Of a stretch of DNA of 36,126 bases, positions 1-5,882 are shown in pieces (within the stretch, counting starts at the first letter, position 1; every line of letters begins with the position of its first letter). Location of the stretch: the IMG/VR virus record IMGVR_UViG_3300046727_000398, positions 1-36,126 of that record, one strand, 5' to 3'. A model generated the notes under the pieces. It made no database searches. It was given only the letters and a program-made list of their open reading frames with translations, and was not told where the DNA came from. This DNA is from a virus. Position numbers and translations under genes: made by a program.

Positions 1-69
1 GCTGATCTCGCGCTGCTGATTCCACGCGGCTAGCAGGCGCTTGCCCTCGTCGGTCTTCGGTTCGAACAT
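1..69 (-). CDS. Partial small hypothetical protein (N-terminus only)
   Basis: This is the last gene of the leftward operon visible here, and its 3' part lies outside the window. Only 23 residues can be read, starting MFEPKTDEGKRLLAAW. The ATG at 69 is preceded by GGAGGG at a good distance. An in-frame ATG at 84 has a poorer ribosome binding site. No function can be assigned from so little sequence. Confidence 0.5.
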   Translation of the reverse strand, partial: MFEPKTDEGKRLLAAWNQQREIS

Positions 70-88
70 GCTGCCCTCCGGCATGGGA

Positions 89-107
89 GCCGGTCGTGGT
101 GACCGGC
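89..107 (-). other. Intergenic hairpin downstream of the DUF932 gene
   Basis: GCCGGTC and GACCGGC form a perfect 7-bp stem around a 5-nt loop, between the stop of the DUF932 gene and the start of the next leftward gene. There is no U tract on the transcribed strand, so it is not a standard terminator. It may be an mRNA stability or processing element. Confidence 0.3.
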
Positions 108-119
108 CCCCGTTGGTGG

Positions 120-1178
120 TTAGCTGTCGAGCGCCATCGCGGCAGCGTAGGCCCGCGACTTCTCCTGGGCGCGAGCCCCGAAGAGCGCGCCCTCGTCCGC
201 GTTGCGACCCTCGCGCCAGTCCGCGACCTCCGTCACGGCGTTGTACGCGGCCCACGCGGTGCCACGAAGGTTCGCGGGCTCGAAGGCCTCGAACCGCTCC
301 TGGGCGGTGGCGCGCATGGCGCTGATGGTCTCGTTCGCACGCTCGTACTTCTCCTGCTCCTTCTGCAGGTCGATCAGCATGCTCGGCGTGAGGGCCTTCT
401 TGAAGACCTCAGCCTCGGTGTCGGTAAGCTGCTGCTTCAGGAGCGCGAGCTTGGGCGGCAGCTTCGGAAGCTGGAACGCCGCGTAGATGATCGCGTCCAC
501 GTCCTTCTGCGTGACCTGACGATCCGCGAACGCGGTGAAGATGCCCTTCGCGGTCTCCTTCATCTCACGGAACTGCGTGACGAGCCGCGCGGCCATGTCG
601 ATCCGCTGCTGCACATCCTGCGAGTGGGGGATCGAGAGGTTGATGGTGGCCTGACCCTGGGCCTGCGTGTTCGTGTTCCAGCAGACCACGCGCACGCCGC
701 TGTGGAAGAGCCGGTGGCCGATGCCCGGAACGCCGCTGAAGTTCGCGGCGAAGTACGAGCGCATCTCGTCGCCCTTCACGGCCCAGTCCTCGCCACGGAA
801 GCAGAGGAACGCGAGCCCGCCGTCCTGCAGCACGCCAGCGGTCTCCACGAGGTAGCCGTTCTTCGGGAGCATGTCCAGCGAGCGTGCGAGCTTCACGTAG
901 TCCGGAGGCATCCACGAGCCGGTCGCAATCCCCATCATCGAGGGCTTCGGATCGTCGGCCGTGGGCTTGCGGATCAGCGCGATGTTGTCGGTCTCGTGAC
1001 GCACGCCGTCCATCTCGTAGAAGAGCGGCGACTGCTCGAAGCTGATGTCGCCCGCGACCTCACGCATGGCGTCGCTGGCGGAGATGACTTCGGTCGCGCC
1101 GAAGATGCGACGCGCGATGTTGTGCCACGCCGGCTTGGCGCGGGCGATGAAACGGTTGCCGAGGATCATGTGAGACAT
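120..1178 (-). CDS. DUF932 domain protein (phage/plasmid-like protein family)
   Basis: The protein has 352 residues. Its overall pattern resembles the DUF932 / TIGR03299 family found in phages and plasmids: an N-terminal region with FYEMDGV and IALIRKPTADDP, a central block GIGHRLFHSGVRVVCWNTN, and an alpha-helical C-terminal half rich in Gln, Glu and Lys. The biochemical role of the family is not established, though it is often found in early or replication regions. The ATG at 1178 has AAAGGAG just upstream, and the preceding gene stops 3 nt before it, so the two are translated together. It is by far the largest gene of the leftward operon. The length is normal for the family and no truncation is seen. 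Family assignment rests on remembered similarity, not on a search. Confidence 0.8.
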   Translation of the reverse strand: MSHMILGNRFIARAKPAWHNIARRIFGATEVISASDAMREVAGDISFEQSPLFYEMDGVRHETDNIALIRKPTADDPKPSMMGIATGSWMPPDYVKLARSLDMLPKNGYLVETAGVLQDGGLAFLCFRGEDWAVKGDEMRSYFAANFSGVPGIGHRLFHSGVRVVCWNTNTQAQGQATINLSIPHSQDVQQRIDMAARLVTQFREMKETAKGIFTAFADRQVTQKDVDAIIYAAFQLPKLPPKLALLKQQLTDTEAEVFKKALTPSMLIDLQKEQEKYERANETISAMRATAQERFEAFEPANLRGTAWAAYNAVTEVADWREGRNADEGALFGARAQEKSRAYAAAMALDS

Positions 1179-1180
1179 GG

Positions 1181-1390
1181 TTAGGCTCCTTTGTTGGCGC
1201 GGCTTGCCGCGCAGTTCCAGGCGGTTGAACGCCGCCTGTGGTTATGGTTGCAGAGGTCTCGTACGGGGAAGTCGGTGTCGCCGTCGAGCTTCACGGAGTG
1301 GTACGCGCGTTCGCGCACGATGTAGGCGATGGTCCAGCCCTGGTCGATCAGTCGCTGCTCGCTCGTCGGCACGTCCGGATCGTACTTCAC
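1181..1390 (-). CDS. Small hypothetical protein
   Basis: This 69-residue protein starts at a GTG with a strong GGAGG 7 nt upstream. The N-terminal part (DVPTSEQRLIDQGWTIAYIV) looks like a folded small domain. The C-terminal tail is rich in Arg, Asn, His and Cys. It ends 3 nt before the DUF932 start and its last codons form that gene's ribosome binding site, which implies translational coupling. A structured intergenic element (1410-1482) lies directly upstream. I do not recognise the family. Confidence 0.6.
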   Translation of the reverse strand: MKYDPDVPTSEQRLIDQGWTIAYIVRERAYHSVKLDGDTDFPVRDLCNHNHRRRSTAWNCAASRANKGA

Positions 1391-1409
1391 TTGTCCTCCT
1401 GGGTCAAGG

Positions 1410-1482
1410 GGTGACGCGGACCGTACTCGTGTACGGCACGGCTGGCTTGTTCGGCCACGGCTAGCTAGGCCGCCGCGTCACC
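1410..1482 (-). other. Intergenic multi-helix RNA element
   Basis: GGTGACGCGG at 1410-1419 is perfectly complementary to CCGCGTCACC at 1473-1482. This closes a 73-nt element containing a 6-bp hairpin with a tetraloop (1421-1436) and a 5-bp stem (1452-1456 with 1468-1472). It occupies almost all of the only long gap inside the leftward operon, between the genes ending at 1488 and starting at 1390. On the plus strand the closing helix is followed by GCCA, as in a tRNA, but there is no T-loop or anticodon arm. It is probably an mRNA element: processing site, attenuator or regulator. Confidence 0.4.
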
Positions 1483-1487
1483 GCCAT

Positions 1488-1703
1488 CTAGACGTAGCTG
1501 ACGTTGAAGGTCGCGACGCCCTGCCGGGGCGCCTCGGTGCGGATCATCAGGTCGTGTGCGGTGCAGACGGCGAGACGAACCTTCTCGCCCGTGTCGCGGT
1601 CGGCTCCCTCGTGCACGTAGCTCGCGGGCTTCAGGCAACGCGGGTCAGCGCCGCAGTCCTCGCGAACGCCGACGCCGACTTGGGTGCGGAAGACGATGGT
1701 CAT
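1488..1703 (-). CDS. Small Cys/His-containing protein
   Basis: The protein has 71 residues. It contains C17-x5-C23 followed by C47-x2-H50, a spacing compatible with one zinc site, and otherwise looks like a small beta-rich domain. The ATG at 1703 overlaps the stop of the upstream membrane peptide (ATGA), so the two are coupled. An upstream extension of the same frame has shadow-like composition and was not used. Function is unknown. The zinc role is inferred only from residue spacing. Confidence 0.65.
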   Translation of the reverse strand: MTIVFRTQVGVGVREDCGADPRCLKPASYVHEGADRDTGEKVRLAVCTAHDLMIRTEAPRQGVATFNVSYV

Positions 1704-1789
1704 GCCAGGACCTCCATCAGGAGCAGCAGGATCGCTGCGACGACGAGCAGTGCCATCTCGTACGGCCACATCAGGAGCCTCTTCATCAT
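1700..1789 (-). CDS. 29-residue single-span membrane peptide
   Basis: The short frame reads MMKRLLMWPYEM and then a run of Ala, Leu, Val and Ile (residues about 12-27). This is one transmembrane helix with a positively charged N-terminus, so an N-in orientation is likely. The ATG at 1789 has GGAGG immediately upstream. Its start overlaps the stop of the preceding gene, and its stop overlaps the next start by ATGA, so it sits exactly in the operon. Composition and placement support a real micropeptide, possibly an inhibitor or a membrane-active early protein. Function is unknown. Confidence 0.6.
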   Translation of the reverse strand: MMKRLLMWPYEMALLVVAAILLLLMEVLA

Positions 1790-2067
1790 GCCTCCAGGCA
1801 GTTACGTCGGACCTGCTTGACGTACTTGGTGTCGTTCGGGAGCTTGAGCGTGTGGCGCGCGCTGCTGCGGATGCGGTCGAGGAACGCCCGACGCGCGTTC
1901 GCGATGCGGGCCTCGGTGCCGAAGAGCTTCTGCTCGACGCGCACGCCGTAGTCCATGTCAAGCGACTCGCGGCCGTACATCCACTGGTTCGCCTGCTTGA
2001 TGATGACATCGCGCTCGGCCTTGGGCAGCTTGGGCAGCAGGTCGAGCACCTCGGCGTGCAGTGTCAC
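1786..2067 (-). CDS. Small charged helical protein
   Basis: This 93-residue protein is mainly alpha-helical by composition, with blocks such as LPKLPKAERDVIIKQANQW and a basic C-terminal half rich in Arg and Lys. It starts at a GTG at 2067 with GGAGG upstream. A longer frame extends upstream but overlaps the neighbouring gene and has shadow composition. The stop overlaps the start of the membrane peptide. The basic half would suit nucleic-acid or protein binding, but no family is recognised. Confidence 0.65.
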   Translation of the reverse strand: MTLHAEVLDLLPKLPKAERDVIIKQANQWMYGRESLDMDYGVRVEQKLFGTEARIANARRAFLDRIRSSARHTLKLPNDTKYVKQVRRNCLEA

Positions 2068-2297
2068 GAGGCCTCCTTCATCAGGCGGATCGCTAGATCG
2101 TAGGGGCGCATGTGGTCGCCCACACCGTCGTCGTTCGACTGGGGCGACTGGTCGCATCCGAAGTCGCCGTCCACCTGCCACGCGGGGTCCAGCGGGTTCG
2201 TCGCGCCGGACATCTCGCGACCTTCTTCCACGTAGTGCCCACACCAGATGCAGTAGCCCGGCTCCATCTTGATTTCACGGCCTCGTGCGTCCTTCAT
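2064..2297 (-). CDS. Small CxxC protein
   Basis: The protein has 77 residues. C16-x2-C19-x-H21 near the N-terminus and a lone C48 could form one zinc site, probably of knuckle type. The middle is acidic (DGDFGCDQSPQSNDDGVGD). The ATG at 2297 overlaps the stop of the upstream gene (ATGA), and the 3' end overlaps the next GTG start, so it is firmly in the operon. Function is unknown. Confidence 0.7.
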   Translation of the reverse strand: MKDARGREIKMEPGYCIWCGHYVEEGREMSGATNPLDPAWQVDGDFGCDQSPQSNDDGVGDHMRPYDLAIRLMKEAS

Positions 2298-2494
2298 GCG
2301 GCCGCCTTCAGGACCAGCACGTCGCCCATGTCGGAGAACGCGTTCAGGCCCTCCTGGTGGTGGAACGCGCACACGATGATCTCGCAGCCGAACTCTTCGA
2401 ACGCGGTCACGGCGATACGGCCGCAGACCGTGCCCTCGTCGATCACCTCGCATTTGCTGGACTTTTCGAGTGATTTACGCCAGACGATTGTCAC
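2294..2494 (-). CDS. Small hypothetical protein
   Basis: This 66-residue protein has a beta-rich core (GRIAVTAFEEFGCEIIVCAFHH) and ends in an Ala-rich tail. The GTG start at 2494 overlaps the upstream stop (GTGA). Cysteines at C15, C24, C37 and C42 do not make a clear zinc motif. No family is recognised. Confidence 0.65.
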   Translation of the reverse strand: MTIVWRKSLEKSSKCEVIDEGTVCGRIAVTAFEEFGCEIIVCAFHHQEGLNAFSDMGDVLVLKAAA

Positions 2495-2772
2495 TTGTTG
2501 TATCCTCCCTCTTTGAGGTCGTGGTCACAGTCTACATCGCATCGCCTCGCGCAGTCAACACACACGAAGCGGAGCGCGGCCTGATTCCCCGACACAAGCT
2601 GCCAGTAGCTGTAGGCCCAGCGCGCACAGCGGCTGCAGCGCACGGGCTGGTAGTGGATCATGTCGAACGCCTCGACGTGAGGCTTGATGAAGCTGTAGAC
2701 CGCTCCGGAGAAGCTCTGGCGCTGGTCATCCCACAGCACTCCGGGCTTCAGATGGACTCCGGGCTGGAACAC
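2491..2772 (-). CDS. Zinc-ribbon-like small protein
   Basis: The protein has 93 residues. Two CxxC knuckles (C46/C49 and C71/C74) are separated by 21 residues, followed by further C78, C82 and H84. This is a good fit to a zinc ribbon or treble-clef fold. The N-terminal half is unrelated and contains many aromatic residues. The GTG start has GGAGG upstream and the 3' end overlaps the next start. Zinc ribbons of this kind bind nucleic acid or protein. The partner cannot be told from sequence. Confidence 0.75.
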   Translation of the reverse strand: MFQPGVHLKPGVLWDDQRQSFSGAVYSFIKPHVEAFDMIHYQPVRCSRCARWAYSYWQLVSGNQAALRFVCVDCARRCDVDCDHDLKEGGYNK

Positions 2773-2780
2773 GCTGCCTC

Positions 2781-2909
2781 CTAGCTGTCGATTCCGAAGA
2801 ACCGGTCGTAGAGCTTGAGCCAGAACCGCTTCCAGCGGCTGAGGCCCGCGTATCGCGGATCGTAGTGCGGATCGTTCGAGTCGATCATGCGCTGCAGGTG
2901 CGAGAACAC
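2781..2909 (-). CDS. 42-residue basic/aromatic peptide
   Basis: A short frame begins at the GTG at 2909, which has GGAGG 6 nt upstream and lies 1 nt after the stop of the upstream gene. An internal ATG at 2888 has no good ribosome binding site, so the GTG was preferred. The C-terminal half (SRWKRFWLKLYDRFFGIDS) is a strongly amphipathic, basic and aromatic helix that could lie on a membrane or bind a protein. Function is unknown. Confidence 0.55.
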   Translation of the reverse strand: MFSHLQRMIDSNDPHYDPRYAGLSRWKRFWLKLYDRFFGIDS

Positions 2910-2910
2910 T

Positions 2911-3135
2911 TTACACCTCCCGAATGGTCAGACCGCCACCCAGTAGCGTCTCGGTGCCACAGAAGACACAGGGCCCGTCGATGTCGTCGGCAGGCATCGG
3001 CAGCCGGTAAGGTTCGAAGCCGTGGTGACGCGCACACTCGATGCTGCAGGCGACCGCCTCGTGTAGGCCGGTCACCATCGTGTCCATCGTGCTGCCACTG
3101 ACGCGGGGCACACGGACGATGACGTTGAGGATCAC
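2911..3135 (-). CDS. Small Cys/His protein
   Basis: The protein has 74 residues. C30-x3-C34 with H37/H38, then C56-x2-C59, make a plausible four-ligand zinc site. The N-terminus (MILNVIVRVP) is a beta strand. The GTG start at 3135 overlaps the stop of the upstream gene (GTGA). Family unknown. Confidence 0.7.
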   Translation of the reverse strand: MILNVIVRVPRVSGSTMDTMVTGLHEAVACSIECARHHGFEPYRLPMPADDIDGPCVFCGTETLLGGGLTIREV

Positions 3136-3485
3136 TTTAGCTCCCTCTGGATGCGCGCCATCTCCTCGCGCTGTTCCATGTCGGACGGTGCGTCGTGATA
3201 CGCGTTGCGGTCGGTGTCGGCCATGTCGGCGTGCATCTCAGCGATGCAGCGGCCGCACTTGTCGGCGTACTCGCCGTCGCCGTCGCCGGTCGCGGGGCTG
3301 CCGCAGTCACACAGTGCGTCTATGCGGCGTCCCAAGCACTCATGGACGTCTTCGATAAACTCTTCGACGCTCATGTCTCCGATGCTGAAGCCGTGCTTGT
3401 TCTGCAGGTCGATGCCAAGGTCGATCGCGGCATCCCAGTGTGCTTGGATGCGGTCCTGAAGCGCCTTCATCTCAGACTTGGTCAT
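3132..3485 (-). CDS. Helical protein with C-terminal Cys cluster
   Basis: The protein has 117 residues. Residues 1-58 are helical and acidic (EEFIEDVHEC). Residues 59-84 hold C59-x-C61 and C77-x2-C80 plus H84, flanking an acidic Gly/Asp loop. This looks like a small zinc-stabilised hairpin. The C-terminus is a charged helix. The ATG at 3485 follows AAAGGA at normal distance, and a longer frame upstream is shadow. The 3' end overlaps the next gene by GTGA. Function is unknown. Confidence 0.75.
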   Translation of the reverse strand: MTKSEMKALQDRIQAHWDAAIDLGIDLQNKHGFSIGDMSVEEFIEDVHECLGRRIDALCDCGSPATGDGDGEYADKCGRCIAEMHADMADTDRNAYHDAPSDMEQREEMARIQRELK

Positions 3486-3498
3486 GGTGTTCCTTTCG

Positions 3499-3579
3499 TT
3501 AGCGGGCAGCGATCTCGCGGCACAGGTGGCAGAACCACTCGGGCGTGAGGTGGCCGAAAGCACAGGTGATACGGTGCAT
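3499..3579 (-). CDS. 26-residue zinc-finger-like micropeptide, first gene of the leftward operon
   Basis: The frame is very short, with AAGGAGA placed correctly before the ATG at 3579. It contains C6-x3-H10 and C17-x2-C20, enough ligands for a minimal zinc finger, ending CHLCREIAAR. It lies 13 nt before the 117-residue gene and is the first gene after the candidate leftward promoter. Its small size leaves open that it is a regulatory leader peptide rather than a stable protein. Confidence 0.5.
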   Translation of the reverse strand: MHRITCAFGHLTPEWFCHLCREIAAR

Positions 3580-3789
3580 CGTGTCTCCTTGGTGGTGTCA
3601 GGCGCTTCGTGGGGGCGCATCCTGCGCGCTTTCGGCCATTCGGCCTTGCCCTTCGGTCACCGCCGCGTGAAGGCGGCCTGACGTGGTGACCTGCCGATCC
3701 GTCGCAGTTTCCGCCGTTGCTCTGGCTCGCTGTTTCTCGGATCGGCGCTCGCTCGGGGCTACTGCTCGATTCGGCCGCTGGCGAGCTTG

Positions 3790-3819
3790 ATGATGACAGA
3801 GCTTGCCGGGCCCTGTCAA
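3790..3819 (-). promoter_or_regulatory. Candidate leftward sigma-70 promoter
   Basis: Reading leftward, TTGACA (3819-3814) is followed by an 18-nt spacer and CATCAT (3795-3790), which matches four of six -10 positions and has TG one base upstream (extended -10). It is the best match on this strand upstream of the leftward genes. The transcript would begin near 3783 and have a 200-nt leader. Confidence 0.45.
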
Positions 3820-4359
3820 GGTGTGTGAGCCGGTCGCCTAACTGCCCGCGCATGACTCGCGCCTCGCGGGCTTCGTGGCTTCCGGTTCGTGGCGAGGACC
3901 GACTTTCGTCCTGGTGGGCTCCGTCGGGCTCGGCGCTTGTCGCGCTGTCTCCGATGTGCCGGTCGTGGATGCCGGGTTCGCTCTCGCGCTCACCCTGACG
4001 GGGTCCTCAGCGCTTCGCCTACCGGCCTTCCACCTGACTCGCCTATGCCTGCTCCCGGCTGCCCCGGGGTCACCTGCCGATCGTCGGGCCTCTCTGGCGA
4101 GCGCCTGGGCCTTGCGACGGGTTCAGCGGGTTCGATGACTCAGGGTTGCATAGGGCGTGCCATCCGTTGCCCGCTGCCATTCAATGAGTTAGCTCGCCCC
4201 GAGGCGGCCGGTTGAGCGTGAGGTGGGCGAAACGCCCGTGCGCGTGGGGCATTACGCCCGACCTGTGCCATCGAGGGCTCGGCGGCTGGGCATGGGGTGG
4301 TCTAACCCACGGCGCGGGAACGCTCACCCAGGAATCGACGCGAGCCCTGACGATTGTGC

Positions 4360-4388
4360 TTGACACGGGGGCCGGGCGGTGGTATGAT
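4360..4388 (+). promoter_or_regulatory. Rightward sigma-70 promoter
   Basis: Perfect TTGACA at 4360-4365, exactly 17 nt of spacer, and TATGAT at 4383-4388 preceded by TGG (extended -10). Transcription should start near 4395 and read the whole rightward gene set. The same architecture, including GTGGTATG around the -10, recurs before the tRNA array at 34507-34535. Confidence 0.8.
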
Positions 4389-4460
4389 CCTTGCTCAAGC
4401 ATGAGGCGTGCCGGATGAAGGGGGGAGTAGAGCACCCAACAAACGCCCATAGATAAAGAC

Positions 4461-4491
4461 GTTAGGCGCTTTTCAGGCTGCGCCAACTTTT
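4461..4491 (+). promoter_or_regulatory. Possible leader attenuator hairpin
   Basis: GTTAGGCGC and GCGCCAAC pair with one bulged A around a 10-nt loop and are followed directly by TTTT. This resembles a weak intrinsic terminator between the promoter and the first rightward gene. The U tract is short, so it may attenuate rather than stop transcription. Confidence 0.35.
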
Positions 4492-4516
4492 GGATGGCAA
4501 ACCGAAGGAGGGCCCG

Positions 4517-5206
4517 TTGGGCTCCGGCGATGCAGCTAGCAAGCGCGAACACGCAAAAAGGTACCTGCTAGCCAACCCACAGGCTAGCAACGAGCAGGTC
4601 GTCAAGGCCTGCCACGTGAGCCAACGCCTCGTGTCGATGGCCCGCGCGGAACTTCGGACTCAGGGCCTCATCCCACCAGCCTTCGGGGACTGGAAATCGA
4701 CCAGCCCGCCCACCCCACCGGAGGCGCCCGGGGTCCCACTCATCACGACCGAGCAGCTTCTCGCCCAAGGCGCGGCCGAAGTCGTGGCCGTCCTCGATCC
4801 CGAGATGTCGTACGAGGACCAGCTTCTCATCTGCAAGAAGTTCGCGAACGCCGCGAGCCAGTCGCCGCAGGTTCGGCTAGCCGCGATCCAGCAGTACAAC
4901 AAGATCAAGACCGATCGCGTGCAGGCCGAGTCACTCGGGCCCGGCGAGCCCGCGAACGACAAGGACCGCATCCGCCGGCTCTCGCGCATCCTGGAGGCTG
5001 TGGGCTTCGTGCTCGCGGTCGCCGCGTTCGAGACGGCCTTTGGAAAGGCGAACGATGCCCAAGCCACTGACGCTGCGGGCGCTGCACCGTCGGTGTCAGC
5101 ACCTGCTGATGAACCCGCTGCTCACGGTGACGGAGACGCCGATCTCGAAGGAGATGGCGAACGTGGAGTGGGATTCGGCGGCGACCCCGCACAAGATCAC
5201 GATTAA
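4517..5206 (+). CDS. Putative terminase small subunit
   Basis: The protein has 229 residues when started at the TTG at 4517, which has AAGGAGG 5 nt upstream. The frame also allows a TTG at 4490 with no such site. Residues about 20-50 read as a helix-turn-helix (SNEQVVKACHVSQRLVSMAR). The middle contains PQVRLAAIQQYNKIK, the kind of helical core seen in small terminases. It is the first gene of the rightward operon and lies upstream of the large terminase, as expected for a DNA-recognition subunit. The last 50 residues are Ala/Asp/Gly-rich and are read out of frame with the next gene over 152 nt, so this tail is overprinted. The call rests on position and the HTH, not on a recognised family. 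It could instead be a regulator. Confidence 0.5.
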   Translation: MGSGDAASKREHAKRYLLANPQASNEQVVKACHVSQRLVSMARAELRTQGLIPPAFGDWKSTSPPTPPEAPGVPLITTEQLLAQGAAEVVAVLDPEMSYEDQLLICKKFANAASQSPQVRLAAIQQYNKIKTDRVQAESLGPGEPANDKDRIRRLSRILEAVGFVLAVAAFETAFGKANDAQATDAAGAAPSVSAPADEPAAHGDGDADLEGDGERGVGFGGDPAQDHD

Positions 5207-5507
5207 GATTGACGCTCACCAGGACGGGCGCACCAAGCTGATTCTCCACGAACTGATGCACTACATCCTCCACGAGGACCTGGACATCGTGGGCAACCTC
5301 TCCGACGACATCGAAGAAGCGATCGCGGAAGGCATCGGAGGACTCCTGTGGGGGTACGTCGACAGCGACAGCCGACGAACCACGTGGTGGCGACGGGCGC
5401 TGGCGGAGAAGCTCACGCCACCGTCCATCTCCATCAACGATCCGACGAGGACCTCGATCACTTCATCGCCCGTCTCAAAGAAACGCGTACGATCCGCCCG
5501 GACGTGA
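5055..5507 (+). CDS. HExxH metalloprotease-like protein
   Basis: The protein has 150 residues. H65-E66-L-M-H69 forms a zinc-dependent peptidase motif inside a hydrophobic helix (KLILHELMHYIL), and an acidic helix about 20 residues later (DDIEEAIAEG) could supply the third ligand. The region before it (PHKITIKIDAHQDG) is a beta strand, as in small IrrE/SprT-like peptidases. The ATG at 5055 has GGAAAGG upstream. Its start overlaps the previous gene by 152 nt, and its 3' end overlaps the next gene by 160 nt, so the last 30 residues are low-quality overprinted sequence. Possible roles are prohead maturation or cleavage of a host regulator. Neither can be decided from sequence. Confidence 0.65.
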   Translation: MPKPLTLRALHRRCQHLLMNPLLTVTETPISKEMANVEWDSAATPHKITIKIDAHQDGRTKLILHELMHYILHEDLDIVGNLSDDIEEAIAEGIGGLLWGYVDSDSRRTTWWRRALAEKLTPPSISINDPTRTSITSSPVSKKRVRSART

Positions 5508-5623
5508 TCGGGCACCCACGGATCGACGCGACTCTCCGCAGCGACCCTCCGCCGGCTCCGCCGACCAAGGGCTGCTACAAGTCCCTCCCCCTCTTCGAGG
5601 AACCCGAACCCGATGAATCGTAG
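5348..5623 (+). CDS. Hypothetical protein overlapping the metalloprotease gene
   Basis: This is a 91-residue frame starting at a GTG with GGAGG exactly 6 nt upstream (5337-5341). The first third is overprinted on the metalloprotease gene. The remainder (DEDLDHFIARLKETRTI and a Pro-rich tail) has codon use like neighbouring genes. The C-terminus overlaps the next start by 11 nt. No family is recognised. An alternative reading is that it continues the metalloprotease gene by frameshift. Confidence 0.5.
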   Translation: MGVRRQRQPTNHVVATGAGGEAHATVHLHQRSDEDLDHFIARLKETRTIRPDVIGHPRIDATLRSDPPPAPPTKGCYKSLPLFEEPEPDES

Positions 5624-5882
5624 CCTCTGCAACAACTGCGGCAAGCCCAAGGAAGACAACGAGTATTACAACCCGCGCTGCACTCCGTGCCAGACCGCCG
5701 TCGACGAGGCGCGCCAGAACGCCGCCAACGCCGAGAGCCGCGACGAGTGGCAGGCGAAGAAGGAGCAGGCGCTCGAAGCCCGCCGTGTCCCGCTGGGAAT
5801 GGCCGCGAAGAAGCGCCCCGATTCCCACTTCAGTCGGATCGACACGACCGACTACGAGGAACGCATCAATGAGGCCCGCTAA
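5613..5882 (+). CDS. Small zinc-ribbon protein
   Basis: The protein has 89 residues. C6-x2-C9 and C23-x2-C26, separated by 13 residues, are a classic zinc ribbon at the N-terminus. A charged helix (residues about 28-55) and a basic tail follow. The ATG lies inside the end of the previous gene, and its own end overlaps the next gene by 14 nt. Similar short ribbons occur next to packaging genes or HNH nucleases, but no His-Asn-His motif is present here, so nucleic-acid or protein binding is the likely role. Confidence 0.75.
   Translation: MNRSLCNNCGKPKEDNEYYNPRCTPCQTAVDEARQNAANAESRDEWQAKKEQALEARRVPLGMAAKKRPDSHFSRIDTTDYEERINEAR

Larger units (their letters stand above)
3580..4516. other. Divergent gene-free region, hairpin-rich
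   Basis: About 940 nt separate the leftward and rightward operons. Several overlapping frames of 60-120 codons are open on both strands, but none has a ribosome binding site, a sensible composition or a recognisable domain. Visible structure includes a hairpin with 5-bp stem at 3660-3676, a GGCC hairpin at 3634-3645, and three closely spaced hairpins between 4225 and 4310 (one is GGGCG-AAA-CGCCC). The 11-mer ACCTGCCGATC occurs at 3689-3699 and again at 4072-4082. The region holds a candidate promoter for each direction. It could be an origin, a non-coding RNA locus or a decayed gene. Confidence 0.6.

Noticed and set aside
1410-1486. A tRNA on the plus strand, suggested by a 7-bp acceptor-like helix followed by GCCA
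   Set aside because: The total length fits, but the positions for the T-arm and anticodon arm do not pair and there is no TTCG-type loop.
3598-3819. 73-codon minus-strand frame in the divergent region
   Set aside because: Its TTG start lies within the candidate -35 box, there is no ribosome binding site, and the composition is Arg/Ala-rich and low-complexity.
3875-4215. Overlapping plus-strand frames of about 90-110 codons
   Set aside because: Several frames are open at once in GC-rich sequence, none has a ribosome binding site, and all lie upstream of the rightward promoter.
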